Below are positions 17,298 to 29,059 of a DNA stretch of 62,000 nt, one piece after another. The position numbers and the translations under genes were made by a program. The DNA is from Cristatella mucedo (taxonomy: Eukaryota; Bryozoa; Phylactolaemata; Cristatellidae). The DNA is taken from positions 2,605,001 through 2,667,000 of the forward strand of contig WPIO01000008.1 in the NCBI GenBank assembly GCA_009760855.2, read 5' to 3'. The notes under the pieces were generated by a model, which saw only the letters and a program-made list of their open reading frames with translations, was not told where the DNA came from and searched no databases. Within the stretch, counting starts at the first letter, position 1. Every line of letters begins with the position of its first letter.

Positions 17298-18148
17298 TCA
17301 GCAAACGTGAACTTTGCCGAGTTTAACGAGGGTTTCGTACTGCGATTCCACCATGTCTCGCGTCAGATTAGCCAACGAGTACCGAAAGGCGTGCCGGCAG
17401 TTTTGCCACGTGTACGCCGACTCGTCAAAGACGCCCGGCCTCAAAAAGACTTCCGTACGTCTTCCTTGTGAATCCATAATGCCTCTGATGGCAGCCTTCA
17501 CCAACTCGAATTTCCTCATTACATCGCTGTCCGCCTCCAGATTCCGTTCGTACGTCAGCGCTGCGCTCCAGAATGGCTCGGCAGTCGCCAATCTGGAGAT
17601 CTCGTGCTGCACACAGGCAGAAACGTCGCCGAACGAGCCCTGCAGCAAAGAACGCGTTGGCGCCAGGTGACCAGCCCGCTCGCTCCAATGCATGGCGAAC
17701 AGGAAGGACGCAGGACGCAGCCCGAGGCGGCCGAGAGACTTCGGCAGCAGCGGCGGCAGCAGCAACAGCAACAGAAGAGGCGGAGGCGACAGCAACAGCA
17801 GCAGTGGAGGCAACAGCAGGCGTCGCTGCGTACCCGAACTTGAACTTGTAAGCAGCTCAATGAAACTGAATTGTGAGGGAAGTGGTTGGCTAGCAGCTGT
17901 GGTGGCTTGATTGAGCAAGATGCTTCGCCGGCTGATTTCCTAACCTGCAATACAAAGGAGCGTCGTATCTGCAGTAGGAAATACGCCGCCACCTGGAACA
18001 CAGCCGCACCTGCTCTTGCGGATTCTTTCTTTATTCTCGCCGATTCTCGCTTATTTTCGCCGATTAGTATACTTACCGAAGTCAGTTTGGCTCGCGTCGT
18101 CAGCAAGACTAGCTGTTCGAAAAGCTGCAAAAGCGCAGCGATTTGCAT
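17298..18148 (-). CDS. Unrecognised three-exon gene, copy B
   Basis: I do not recognise this protein. Minus-strand exons: 18148-18077 (24 codons, MQIAALLQLFEQLVLLTT...), 17944-17834 (37 codons, ...SCSIKPPQLLANHFPHNS...) and 17738-17298 (146 codons plus stop). Junctions are GT-AG, phase 0 at both introns, giving about 207 aa. The start has a strong context (gcggccATGc), and a TATA box lies about 175 bp upstream. Exon 3 carries the family's conserved region: LRPASFLFAMHWSERAGHLA, then CVQHEISRLATAEPFW, YERNLEADSDVMRKFE, RPGVFDESAY and YSLANLTRDMVESQY. Predicted to be largely helical and cytosolic; no clear signal peptide or membrane segment. The exon 3 acceptor (ccgaag) is inferred and less canonical than in copy C. 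Replacement changes relative to copy C are at least as common as silent ones, so constraint is weak or the protein diverges fast. Confidence 0.5.
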
Positions 18149-18322
18149 GGCCGCAGCGTGTTGTGCGGGCTGAAGCGAGGCGGCTGCGAGGAGTTCAAGC
18201 GGTTCGACGGAATCTCGACGGCGAGAGGCGGCGACTGAAGACGGTCGCCGTTGCACTTTTGTCTGCTGCTGCTTCCGCTGCCCGACGCTTAGCCGTGACT
18301 TGCCGAGGTACGCTCCGCGTGG

Positions 18323-18329
18323 TTTTATA
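18323..18329 (-). promoter_or_regulatory. TATA box of gene copy B
   Basis: Tataaaa on the minus strand inside the block tctataaaaccacgcggagc, which is conserved at the same distance from exon 1 in copies A, C and E. Confidence 0.6.
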
Positions 18330-18659
18330 GATGTGCTCCGTTCCTAGATATGATTCTAAGGTCATCAACAAGAGCGGAGGCCGGCAATCGACAAACCAGG
18401 TGTGTTGGCATCGGGGCGACATCCGGTTTCCTACGAACAGCTTACTGAGGCTGCAGAATAGATAGCTGGCTTACGCTAAGTGCGTCCGAGTGAGTGGCTG
18501 TTGATTTCACCGCTTTTACGGTCATTGCTGAGTAGTATGAGAAGATTATAAGTAAAAGGAAGGTAAGCCTTTTAGAAAATCTTTTTCGGGAACGTCAGCA
18601 GTAATAAGTGATGTGCACCCTTACGGGTGTGCGGGTGTATAGCGATATGTCACGTGTGC

Positions 18660-20286
18660 CGTTAGGGTTTCGTGGGTAGACTTATAAACAGACGCACGGC
18701 GTCTCCTATATAGAATATCCTTAAGCCTTGGCTACAAAGCATACACATCAGATACCTATGGACTTGCTCTGAACGCCTCAACATAACTCGAGCTTGAGAA
18801 ATTTGGCCATCTTTTATTTTGGCCGTGTGGCGTACGTAACGAGCCCCCTCCCCCGGTGCTTTAATTCGTGGGCTGGACCAACCGTGGAGCCAAAAAGAAA
18901 GTAACCAATGCTCCTCACGAGAGTCTGCTGCAGGTTTGGCTCCTTCCTCCAAATGTTGTGACGTATGATGACGTAGTTGCCCAAATCTTTGGGAAATCGG
19001 TCCAGACTCTGTGTTGATTCAACCGGAAAGTCTGCCTGTGTGAACGCAGCTGAAGGCGCCCGGATTCTAGGAAATCCACCCACATGCAACCCTAAAACTA
19101 CTCATCAAAATAAAATCCTAGAAATAGTCACCCTAATGTAATCCTAGAAACGGTCGCCGCCGCCATCACGCGCCCACGAGCCCCTATGGTATCATTGCTC
19201 CCGCAGGCTTTCTGGTTCCGTGACGTCACAACGGCATTAGGTCGAAACGACTGTGAGACCCGCCTGGTTGACGCGATGTCCGCCGACGCTCTACCGGCGC
19301 GCGCGTGCAACTGGACTGTGGCGTCGTCTGCTACAGGGCGGCGAATGACGTGGCCACGCGATTGTCGCTGACCAGTCGACGGCGGCGCGAACTTCTGTTG
19401 AACACGCCGCAGGAACGCCTCCACGGTCTTACGCTGGCTTATTCCTCCGCCATGCGCAAGCGAGTGAAAGAGTCACGAAAAACGATGGCGGCAAAGCTAG
19501 GATTTTATCGGCTTGTAGGCGGGGCTCTGCTGCTGAGTGTCGAAATGGTTTCGTCTGCAGTCGCGAGCTCGCACACGTGTGGGCGCGCGAATCTATGAGC
19601 TGCGACGGCGACCCGATGCGACTATCTTTTTCTCGAACATTCCGCATGCCGCCACCCACCCGCCGCCACCCCCCCCCCGCCGCCGCTTGGAGAAAACTAA
19701 GAGGCCATTTTTGTTTAACTATCTCTCGTCGGTTTGAATGGCTGAGTAGGGTGCAAGGTCCGAGAGAAAAAAGACGCCGGTGAAGAATAAGCGGGTCCCT
19801 CGGGTCTTAATTAGTACTGCAGCTTTTTGCCAAAAGCTGCCTCCAGACTGCATGCGGTATGTTGAAGGCCCACGATCCAGAAAGCCGTTGCGCGTCGGCA
19901 CTCTACGGCAGTGCTGATGTGCGCAGCTGATGGAGGGCCTGACCTAGAGTCGAGCCGAAGTCGAACGTCAGTCAGACAAGATTAAAAAACAACAGCGCGG
20001 GAAATGAATTAAACGTCTGCTGAAGGCCTCATCAGTGGGGTAGCCATGCCACGATCGCTATTGCAAGTGGCTCTGCGCTATTCAAGGGGTACGGTCGAAT
20101 CTGGACTGTGCAGGTGCCGGCCATTCATTCCGAGTGCCGACGATGAGCGTGTAGCCCTCTCCGGAGATACCGCAGCAGACGCCGCGCCATCTGCTGAGCG
20201 CTGAGCGATCATTGATTCAAGCGATTCTCATGACGAGTTCTGACTTAAGTCGGTAACGCGTCGAGATAGGAGTCGAGGCGACAGAG

Positions 20287-20379
<93 letters not shown>

Positions 20380-21600
20380 GTGAGTGAGTGAGAGAGCGCT
20401 GCCGTCACTGTCGCGTCAAGCTACCAAGGCGACGGGCCGTAAGCAGACTCACGCGTGCCAGCTGTTCCCGTAATGACCACGTCTCGGATGGGGTGGAGAG
20501 ATGGCGTCCGCAGTTGCTAACGATGCCGCCCCGGTGCTTCACGATGCATTTGCAAGAGCGAACTCCCGAGACACGACGTGAGGCTTGCGACTTCGGGACA
20601 ATCGCCGCCACCGACGGTCTCGCCGGAAATCAAATTCCCGATGGCGCCGCGCCGAGAAGGGATCGAGTCGGAACTTGTCACAGTAGCCTTCGCGCGACGT
20701 GGCGCAAACGCCCCTGCGCTGAGATCAAGCGACGATGGCGGAGCCCTCGTAATTAACGTAACTTTTGTGGCTGCTTGACAGTGTTCAGACGTGCCGACTT
20801 GTGCTATGGAATTATCGTACCACTTACTAGCGACAACCTTACTTCAGCTGGGTTTCAGCGTGACCTAAGCGCTCTTAACCTTCAAAATGTCCGTTTAATC
20901 CTCCTGACAGCCCAATTAAAGTCGCATTTAATTAATATTTAATAAAGCATTACGATGAGATCCAGGCCAGCCGATTGGCAATCGTGGACTTACAAGACAA
21001 GAATCAAAACGACTGTGGTCGAAGTAAAATCACTAAAAATAAGTGAATATTGAAATAATACGCCATGCACAACTAGGCCTGTATTATCTATAAAACATAG
21101 TTTAGGAAGGGGCACTCATTAGCTAGCAGTAACTGAATATATTGGATCTAGTTATTCTCATCATTAGCCGAGTTCGCCCGAGCTCGACTATGCGGCGGCG
21201 GCGGTGGCGGCTGCGGTGGTTATCTTAGGTCTGAGGAGCGCGCGAGCAGCCATAGCTGCGGCCGCAGCACAAGCAGTAGACGAGACGGCACAAGCGGCAG
21301 ATGAGACGCCTTTCACCTCCGGCGCGCTGAAAAAGGCGATGTTACCCGAGTTCTGCGGAACCTCAAACCGACTTAAGCCTGTTCTTAACATGGCTTCACC
21401 ATGCCAAAAATCGGTTTAAACTGGCTTTGAGGAACCTCAGCACTCGGATAAAATCACATTTTAATAAAAATCAATGCATTACTACGTGCAGCAGAAGAAG
21501 GGTGACGTTTTATAGCTTTAAAGATGTATGCGATACGAGGATCCAGAGAAGAAGGGTCGTATTTATTTTCAATTAAAGGAAGTATTCCTTGTGATTATAT
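18660..21600 (+). repeat. Long inverted end, left (composite Polinton-like element)
   Basis: Reverse complement of about 31,050-35,280. Matching pieces, in order: 18,830-19,090 with 34,820-35,060; 19,380-19,620 with 33,380-33,540; 19,970-20,200 with 32,480-32,740; 20,400-20,780 with 31,980-32,270; 21,180-21,600 with 31,050-31,480. Divergence and indels are substantial. With the right end it bounds about 16.6 kb, the size of a Polinton/Maverick element, although family termini are usually shorter. Includes a GA tract at 20,290-20,376 and a small tandem of a 26-bp unit near 19,105-19,160. Confidence 0.7.
20290..20395. repeat. (GA)n microsatellite with GAGT end
   Basis: About 87 bp of GA followed by (TGAG)n. 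The partner in the right arm is the CT tract at 61,815-61,919. Confidence 0.95.
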
Positions 21601-22470
21601 AAAGCATTAGTACCTTTGAAAGTTTTACTGATTCTTATTTGGAGGTAAGAGAGCAATATTAAACTATGTAATGGTACATTGAAGAATGAAATTAATTTAA
21701 ATGCTATTGAAAACGAGTCATTGAATGGTTACGCTGAGAGGTTGGAAATGATTACGTTACCATTACAACGTCTATATGGCGGAGATGTGCGTCGAGAAAT
21801 GTAAAGCGTTTGAGCGACGTTGTTATTGACTTGGCGAATGTATACATTGAAGTATGTCACTTGTGTATACAGGGAATGCAAGTAATCAGAATGTACTAGG
21901 AACCTCGGTTATGGCTCGTGTTCTTTCTGCCTTTGCAGTCTCAGTCGATTAATTGCACGAGCCAACAGAAACATTGAGTTAATTATCTCTTTTAGAAACC
22001 TTCTCGTTTTTACATAAAAAGTAGGAAATCGATCATCTGATTTTAAAATAGATGCAAATATTCAAGATTTAGGCAAACATGAAAGATATTGTTTCGACCA
22101 CTCACTACCTTTCAGAGGCTCTCTCTAACCTTGCATTATCATTAAAGGTTATCTTGGAAAAGTTCTCAACATCATGACATATGTTCTACTATCACAAAAT
22201 TCACAACAAGATTACTTTATAGATGCTAACGGATGTTTCTACGAAGTGAATCTGCCCGATGCACCAATCGATACTAGCGCCTACGATTTTACTCATGATT
22301 ACAATCATCTTACGTTCAACTAATACTTGTCTATTATATCAGAATCAGTTTCAATCGGGGATCATAATTTAATTCGTGCAATACAATCAACTCATAGTCT
22401 TAACACTACTCGAGATTCTTCGTTTGATTCCGATTATTCCAATGATTCATTTTTATTTCGCAGTGAAAAA
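21430..22470 (+). mobile_element. AT-rich virus-like island A (left arm)
   Basis: An abrupt AT-rich stretch inside GC-rich surroundings, next to the inner edge of the left inverted end. It shares composition and position (element end) with the island that holds the integrase at 30.1-30.6 kb. The first 170 bp (ggataaaatcacattttaat onward) recur inverted at 31,050-31,210 and define the inner part of the inverted ends. Contains a 49-codon open frame at 22,174. I could not assign a Polinton protein here. Confidence 0.5.
22174..22323 (+). CDS. Small ORF, 49 aa, in island A
   Basis: ATG at 22,174 to TAA at 22,321; starts MTYVLLSQNSQQDYF and ends HDYNHLTFN. The right arm (60,066-59,917) keeps exactly the same length, start and stop, with four amino-acid changes (all replacement by my reading). 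The preserved frame may be chance given the recent duplication. Function unknown; possibly the C-terminal piece of a viral structural gene. Confidence 0.3.
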   Translation: MTYVLLSQNSQQDYFIDANGCFYEVNLPDAPIDTSAYDFTHDYNHLTFN

Positions 22471-22899
22471 GATGAAGCAAGTTTCCTTTTCGCAGCGGTG
22501 CAGCAGCACTTCGGTGGAGGCGCTGCTGCACCGTAGCTCACGGGTGGCTGCCCTAGTGCAGGAACAGGTCGGTGTGTGTGTGTGCGTGCGTGCGTATGCG
22601 TGTGCATGAGTGCTTGTGGGTTGTGTGCGCACGCGCGCGTTTGAGTGCGTTCGCGCGCATGTGCTGTCGCTGTCGGTGGCAGTTGAATTGAATTGCAGCA
22701 GCTCTTCTTCAACGGCGATCCCATCGCTCTATGGCCTACGTGAGAGAGCGGCTGCGTCGCACTTAAGTCGGAGCCTGCGCTGTGTGTCGCACTTAAGTCG
22801 GAGCCTAGCCGGAGGCTAGAGAGCCCGGCCGGGATGCATAATTTATTGCAGACAAACCGATAACTTCCGTGCGACTGGCGAATGCCAATGTGGACTGGC

Positions 22900-23445
22900 G
22901 AATGCCAACTTGGGATTCTTCTCTTGATTCCGATTATTCCATCCCATATATCCCAATACCTCGCAAAAACCTCAGATCTTTTGAGACCGTGCCTTCAGTT
23001 TGTCTGCTTCCAAAGCTTGGAACTCACTCCCGCGCTGTTTTCCCTCATTGATTTCCAGCAGTCTTGTTTTTCTGGTTCTCTACTTCTGCGACTCAGACGA
23101 TTGTTATTCACTCGAGTGCCACGTTCCCACCAACGGGTACAAGCAGTCACCAGTGATTCAGAAACGCCGAGCTCCGATTGGGCATGCGCCTGGATGCAGG
23201 AACGCTGCGCTCTGATTGGCTAACCAAGATCGGGGGAAGGGCCGGCCTAGTACCTGCTTATGCCAGTTAAGCGGCGGTGGTGTCGTCTTGCAGATGCATT
23301 CTCACCTGCCGGTCTCTGCTGTTAGCTCGATGCCGGGATCGCCTGAGAGAACTCCGCACCACCACCACCACCGCCGCCAGCCGTTAGAAAGTAGCTTATT
23401 CTTTTTTCCGTGCTTCGCGCCTTAAGTAATTTAGAGCGTCGCTTT
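22900..23445 (+). repeat. LINE fragment, left arm only
   Basis: Reads as a CR1/L2 ORF2 C-terminus (IPIPRKNL-type start, then FSLSASKAWNSLPRCF near 22,990-23,040) and flanking sequence. The right arm jumps directly across this point (near 59,035-59,075). The 15-bp word actggcgaatgccaa occurs just before and at the insertion (22,876-22,910), suggesting a target duplication. Confidence 0.6.
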
Positions 23446-23717
23446 CAGCGATCTTGGGTGCGGTTGAGCGTAAGAGTACTGTGGGCTCGCGATTGCTCGT
23501 AGAACGCGGAAGCAACGCCCTCCAGCTTAGCGCGCTACCAGGTAAGCGACAAGGTGTTTCATACGGAACCAGGAAACCCGCCAGAGCGGCGGTACTCGGC
23601 GGATCGCCAAAAAACCAGGCACAGTTAGTGGGCAGAGTTAGAATGCTTTCAGCTCTCCAGGCCACCGCCGTTGATCGCTTTTAGCCTCGCGCTACGACTT
23701 GCACGCCGTCGACGCTG

Positions 23718-23858
23718 GCTTGGCCCAGTGGTTAAGGTGCTCGCCCTGATTAAGGTCTTGCCGAGGTCGTGGGCTCGAGCCCCGTGGCATATCTGAAGCG
23801 CCCGAATAGAGTTTTAGTTCTCTTAGGGCGCTATACAAATGAACTTTATTTTTATTAA
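23718..23858 (+). repeat. tRNA-derived SINE S1 with target duplication
   Basis: tRNA-like head (gcttggcccagtggttaagg), B box ggtcgtgggctcgagcc, then the hairpin gcgcccgaatag...ttagggcgc and tatacaaat tail. It is flanked by acgctg at 23,712-23,717 and 23,859-23,864. The right arm has a single copy of the target (58,721-58,726, complement) and no SINE, so the insertion followed the arm duplication. Confidence 0.92.
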
Positions 23859-24165
23859 ACGCTGCCTCACGCGGCATCGGGCTTTAGCGCGTGCGCTCGG
23901 CGGGACTCGCTATGTTACGTTGGCGGAGTTGGCGAGTCTCTGAGGACGAGCTGCTAACCTAACGAGCTTGAGCGCGTCGGCGCGCGTCGTCCGCTCCTTC
24001 GAGAGCTGAGCGCTCTCGTAGCAATTCCTAGTGGGCTCCGTAACAGGAAGAGATCTAAAGGACCTTCGTAAGGGGCAGCTATCGGCGGGGACAGGACGAG
24101 CGGTGGCGACAATTTCTAGGATTACATTAAGGTGACTGGTTCTATTATCGGATTAGGGAGACTAT

Positions 24166-24271
<106 letters not shown>

Positions 24272-24559
24272 ATAAGATTGCCTAGGAATGGATTTTGTAA
24301 GATCGAGTCAGCTTAGAATAGGTTGAGGCGAAATAAACCCGACCAGTCGATCGCGACGACGCAATGTAACTTATCTCCACTTCTAGGTCCAAAAATCCGC
24401 AGAGGCGAGGATCACGCCGGAGAGTTTTGTATAGCGCAAACTCACTGCCTAAGCAGCTTTCGGTAAGCATTCGGTAGCAAGCAGACTTCATGTCGCGCCA
24501 CGCAGAGAAAGTGAGAAGCCTAGCTGAGTTAGGGACAGCAGTTGAGGTATGGAGTAGAA

Positions 24560-24628
24560 TGGACGCAGCATTTTAAATGTAAAACCCTTAGAAAGAGATT
24601 GAGTTCTCTGAGGGCACTTTATCAAGTG

Positions 24629-24660
<32 letters not shown>

Positions 24661-24663
24661 GGC
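24560..24663 (+). repeat. LINE 3' tail with (ATT)n
   Basis: Hairpin ccttagaaagagattgagttctctgaggg, then atcaagtgc and about nine ATT units. Shared with the right arm (58,022-58,115, minus). Confidence 0.85.
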
Positions 24664-25311
24664 GGCTGAAAAGCACGTACCACAGTCGGGTGCAGAAGAG
24701 TAGTTGTCGTTGCGTAAGAATCATGGAAGTGAGCGCAGCAGTTTCGGACCTGCAGAGCCGAAGCTTCTGCCGACAAGAAGAAGGCCGGAGAAGTGGCGAA
24801 TCGCGCCTCCTTGCAAAATAAATGGAGCCATCATTCGGCCGATGGCCGCCACGGCAAGGCGTCCGACAGCGCCGACCGGGCAACTGCGACAACGCTTCGT
24901 GAGCACTCCAAAACTTGGAAGCAGTCAGCGATTCTGGACGTGCTCGCTCGCGTACGTGCGCAGACCACCCCTCCTTAATCATCAATCGACGGGCATCGCA
25001 GCACATGCAGCGCGCACGTCTTTTTGTCGGCGCGCACGTTTTCTCGTCGTCTTCTCTGTCGGGCGCGATGCGACGGCGTCGTCGGCACGCTGATCGATGA
25101 TACACCTCGCGCCGATGGCGATCGCGAAAGCAACCCACACGGATACGCTACACGGAAGGCTGCAATCTCCTCCGCAGCATCCGGAAACGCTAGCTGTGGG
25201 CGGGAAACGGGATGTCGCCTCGACGCCAACGCGCTCGGTGTGTCGCTCGCCTGCCTTGGTTTTTGTCCTTGACTTGTCACCTTACAGGAATATCTAGGAA
25301 CGGAGCACATC

Positions 25312-25318
25312 TATAAAA
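25312..25318 (+). promoter_or_regulatory. TATA box of gene copy C
   Basis: tataaaa within acatctataaaaccacgcgg. Roughly 180 bp of 5' leader separates it from the ATG at 25,498. The block from here to exon 1 is conserved among copies A, B, C and E. Confidence 0.6.
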
Positions 25319-25497
25319 CCACGCGGAGCGTACCTCGGCAAGTCACGGCTAAGCCTCGGGCAGCGGAAGCAGCAGCAGAAAAAAGTGCAACTGCGACCGA
25401 TCTACAGACAGTTGCCGCCTCTCGCCACCGAGATTCCGTTGAGTCGGTCGAACTCCTCGCGGTCGCCTCGCTTCTGCCAGCACAACTCGCCGCGGCC

Positions 25498-26402
25498 ATG
25501 CAAATCGCCGCACTTTTACAGCTTTTCGAAGAGCTAGTCGTGCTGACGACGGTGGCCAAACTGACAGTGGTAAGTGCAGCGATCGGCGAGAATCGGCGTG
25601 AACTAGCGAGAAACGCCGAGAATCAGCGAGAATAGTCGAGCGCGGAGCGCCTCTGCGCCGGGCGGCGGCGGCCTATTTGCTACTGCAGATACGACGCTTC
25701 CTTGAATTGCAGATTGGGAAATCGACTTACGCGTCTTCTTGCTCGATCCGGTCGCCAGAGCTTCTAGCCATCCACTTCCCTAACGATTCAGTATCAGCGA
25801 CCTGCTTAGAAGTTCAGCTTCGGGTACGTAGCGACGCCGCGCCGCTTCGCCCAAGCCGCCATTCATTCGAGCCGCCATTCGTCATTCGGGCCGCCAATCG
25901 TAAAAGGGCGAGAGGCCAAGCCAGCAAAAGAGTCGGCATTTTGCCGCCACTGCAGCAGCTGCCGCCGCCGCCGCAGGCTGTCGGGCTGCGCCCTGCGTCC
26001 TTGCTGGTCGCCATGCTTTGGAACGAGCGGGCTGGAGACCTGGCACCCGCACGTACGTTGCAGCAGCGGTCCCGCGGCGACGTTCCTGCCTGCGTGCAGC
26101 GCGAGATCGACAGATTGGCGACTGCCGAGCCATTCTGGAGAGCCGCACTGATGTACGAACGAAATCTGCAAGCGGACAGCGATGTGGTGAGGAAATTCAA
26201 CTCGGTGAAGGAATCCATCAGAGGCATTATGCATTCCCATGGAAGACATGCGGAAGTGTCTTTGAGGCCGGGAGTCTTTGATGAATCAGCGTACACGTCG
26301 CATACCTGCCGTTACGCGTACTCGCTGGCTAACCTGACGCGGCATATGGTTGAATCGCAGTACAAAACCCTCGTCAAACTCGAGAATGTTTACGGTCGAT
26401 GA
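25498..26402 (+). CDS. Unrecognised three-exon gene, copy C (intact)
   Basis: Best member of the family. Exons 25498-25569 (24 codons), 25713-25823 (37 codons), 25977-26402 (141 codons plus TGA), total 202 aa. Donors are gtaagt and gtacgt; acceptors are ttgcag and ccgcag; both introns are phase 0. Start context gcggccATGc. Exon 1 encodes a short leucine-rich helix (MQIAALLQLFEELVVLTT). Exon 2 is SC-rich (SSCSIRSPELLAIHFPNDS). Exon 3 holds the conserved region with ASLLVAMLWNERAGDLAPAR, CVQREIDRLATAEPFWRAAL, YERNLQADSDVVRKFN, LRPGVFDESAY and YSLANLTRHMVESQYKTLV. It looks soluble and helical; no known domain recognised. A CT tract and an AATAAA follow, consistent with a 3' UTR. It sits inside the left arm, in GC-rich DNA between virus-like AT-rich islands. 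Function unknown; not a LINE or Polinton protein that I know. Confidence 0.55.
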
Positions 26403-26540
26403 GACGTTCGCGCATCCATGGCACTGTCTATATATGTCTCTATCTCGATCTCTATCTACGTCTCCGTCACTGTCTTTATCTCTGTCTCTGTCGCTCTCTA
26501 TGTCTCTGTCTCTCTTTGTCTCTCCGTCTCTGTCTCTCTC

Positions 26541-26546
26541 TACTTA

Positions 26547-26596
<50 letters not shown>
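26541..26596. repeat. (TC)n microsatellite
   Basis: Pure TC core inside a longer TC/TG-rich run (about 26,430-26,605) just after the copy C stop codon. The right-arm partner is the GA tract at 55,771-55,851. Confidence 0.95.
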
Positions 26597-26599
<3 letters not shown>

Positions 26600-26735
26600 C
26601 TCTCTTTGTTACCGCTGCGACGTTGTAGCTCTACCACGTGGCTTTACTCATCGCACCACGGACTAGCCAGCGGCAGCGACAGTTCTGGCGACGGCGCGGC
26701 TAGCCCCGCGTCTCGCTTGCCATTTTCACTTTGCA

Positions 26736-26741
26736 AATAAA
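26736..26741 (+). promoter_or_regulatory. Poly(A) signal of gene copy C
   Basis: aataaa in ttgcaaataaacgtgtgag, about 330 bp after the stop. The same word is kept in copy E (ttatttacaaag, minus, near 55,638). Confidence 0.5.
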
Positions 26742-27079
26742 CGTGTGAGCACTCTTTGTACGACGGCTTCCTTTTGAGCAGACGCGGGTGGGCGGACAGC
26801 CAAATCTCAGTCTCTAGCACCCTTTTCAACCCGAAAGGTGACTGAGCACCCACAGGGCCGCAGCCTCCTACGCGATTGGACGGCTGCGGCGAAGACAAAG
26901 TGCAGTTATTCGCTGAATAGCTTAAGCCTACTAACGAGCTCGAGGCCACATGGCGACTTTTGTCGCTTCCAGGGCCAAGCGTTAATTGCCACAACGGTGG
27001 AAATCGCAAGGTCACGTGACATCACGAGCTCACTAACGTGTTCAGGCACCCCGGCAAAACGCTCGAGATTACAATAAAT

Positions 27080-27640
27080 AATTAAAATAACACCACACCT
27101 GATATAAAGCGCCCTTAGAGAACTCATTCTCTTTCTGGGCATTTTACATTTGCTACAAAGGAAACACGACCGAATGGCCAGCGGTAGCACGCTCGATAAA
27201 AAGCTTGAATAACATGGTGAGGGATGACATGGGTCAGCAAACGTGGTTGGTGGCAGCATGCACAGTGGCAGCACGCATAAGCACATGAAGGAGGATGAAA
27301 CTCAGGGACCCACTAGATGCTGTCATAAATAGGTTCATTTTCACTTTCTTCTTAAATGTGGTCACGTGAGGGGACGTCGTGACGGAAGTCGGGAATGAGT
27401 GCCAGGCTTTGGGAGCATACGAACTGAAGGCACGGTCTCCAAAGGATTCGAGGTTTGTGCGAGGTATAGGTAAACAGTTAGATTCAGAAAAGCGGGTGGC
27501 ACAATGCGTAGCCTGGTGGGGCAGAAGATCTGATAGGTAGGCTGGAGTAAAAGAATGGAGCGAGCTAAACGTGAGCGACGAAACCTTGAATTCGATGCGT
27601 TGCTTGAATGCTAGCTAGTGCGTTGCAGCGAGAAGTATAA
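27080..27640 (-). repeat. CR1/L2-type LINE 3' end (minus), shared by both arms
   Basis: Read downward it has the ORF2 C-terminus (a Y-P-K-AW-S-P motif at about 27,390-27,420), the GCATGC-rich 3' UTR and the hairpin/tail ending near 27,085. The right-arm partner is 52,060-52,590. Since both arms have it, it predates the duplication. Confidence 0.85.
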
Positions 27641-28475
27641 CACAGTTATATATCGTCCTCCGACAACTTGATGTTTTTTTAGTAACTTTATGCAAGCAAG
27701 TGCAAGTGTGAAACAAGCTGCAAATACCGTCGAACGAAGATAGAAGTGAAGTTAGAGTAAATTGTAATTTGATAGATATGAGCAAGAATTATTACAAAAA
27801 ACAGCATTAGGAAGCGTTATTAATTGTCGATTTAGCATACATATATTTTCAGTTAGAAACGCAGATATAATCCATCCTCTCTTAATCCTAATTTCGGTGA
27901 AATCGAAGGAAGAACGACTGTCCAATTCAGTTAAATTGATCTGAAGGGAAAATCTGGTCACCATTATCGGTAACATTCTAGTTACTGCTGAAGCTGATAC
28001 GTGATACGATAGAGAGGAAGGAGGAGGCTTTGCATTTGAATACGTAAAGGAAAACCACTTGTTGGTAGTAAAGTCAAAGAAGCAGTTCTTGGAGTGGTTA
28101 CATTTTTTAATCATGCACATGGTCATAAGAAAAAAATTATATTGCTGCTGGTAAAGTGAGAATACCTACAGAATAAGACATTGAGATTCTAATGTTAGTT
28201 GGTCTTTACTGGTTTTTCTCCTCAAATATAAGATGTACGATAGATAATACGAAAATCAAAGGAAAATATTCGAAAATATATTTTATGTAAAACAAAATGT
28301 GCATGCAAACCGTTTGGGAGCCTGATTACAATAGCTTTAAGACAATAACACCGCTAGTAACAGAAGTTGGTAATATAGCTGAAGTTGAAATTCTACAAGA
28401 TAGAATGTTCAGAAAAAGATACTAAATTGGCAATGTCTGCGGTATGAAGTACACACGCACACTTGTATATGGGTG

Positions 28476-28650
28476 ATAATAATGATATTAATAATAATAA
28501 TGCACTTGGTAAAGCGCCCTCTGAGAGCTTAATCTTTCTTTAGGTACTTTACATTTTCTGGAAAGGGAAATGTAATTCAATGGTGAGTAATATCATGCTT
28601 GATAAACAAACAAAATGAATAACATGGTTCGAGGTGAAATGCACAGAAGT
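28476..28650 (-). repeat. 5'-truncated LINE tail, left arm only
   Basis: (ATA)n tail at 28,476-28,500, hairpin (aagcgccctctgagagctta), then 3' UTR. It is flanked by ggtg duplications (28,472-28,475 and 28,651-28,654). The right arm reads straight through (about 51,728-51,733), giving the empty site. Confidence 0.85.
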
Positions 28651-29059
28651 GGTGATAGAGATGCAAATTTTAAGAATCCTGTAAGTCCTAGAGAAGGTTT
28701 GAATACAAAACACACAGAAAAAACCAACCAAGATTATCCATTGCGACTGCCATATCTACAATTGATAGCTCATGTGAAAAATTAACCAACGATGATGCTT
28801 CTGTCAATTGTAATTACTTGGCTGGGAAAGCTCAACTGGATTCCAAAGTTCATAGATTTGGTAATATGATGACTGGAGATTTGGGTATGATAGAATTCAC
28901 GATACAATCTAATTATTGGTACTTGGTACCTACTGCTCCAACTACTTGGGGTGATCACTTTCGCGTTACTTACGGATTGATGAAACTTGATGTAGTGTAA
29001 AGTCTGTTCGAGTAGTATATAACCTAAATATTGGTAATCTAAAGTTCAGAATATTTACT

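Noticed and set aside
20388-20756. 122-aa Arg-rich frame also present at 61,455-61,823
   Set aside because: Same length in both arms, but composition is that of random GC-rich DNA. It is not preserved in the third related copy around 32,000.
21204-21419. Ala-rich frame repeated at 31,252-31,560 (minus)
   Set aside because: Driven by a GCC/GCG trinucleotide run in the inverted ends; lengths differ and no domain is visible.
23730-23800. Possible true tRNA gene (A and B boxes)
   Set aside because: It continues into a SINE body and tail with target duplications and has no acceptor-stem pairing; a SINE head, not a tRNA.
24488-25138. 216-aa frame with Cys/His pairs resembling a zinc finger
   Set aside because: Spacing fits no known finger, the frame is lost in the right arm, and it runs through a LINE tail and an (ATT)n tract.
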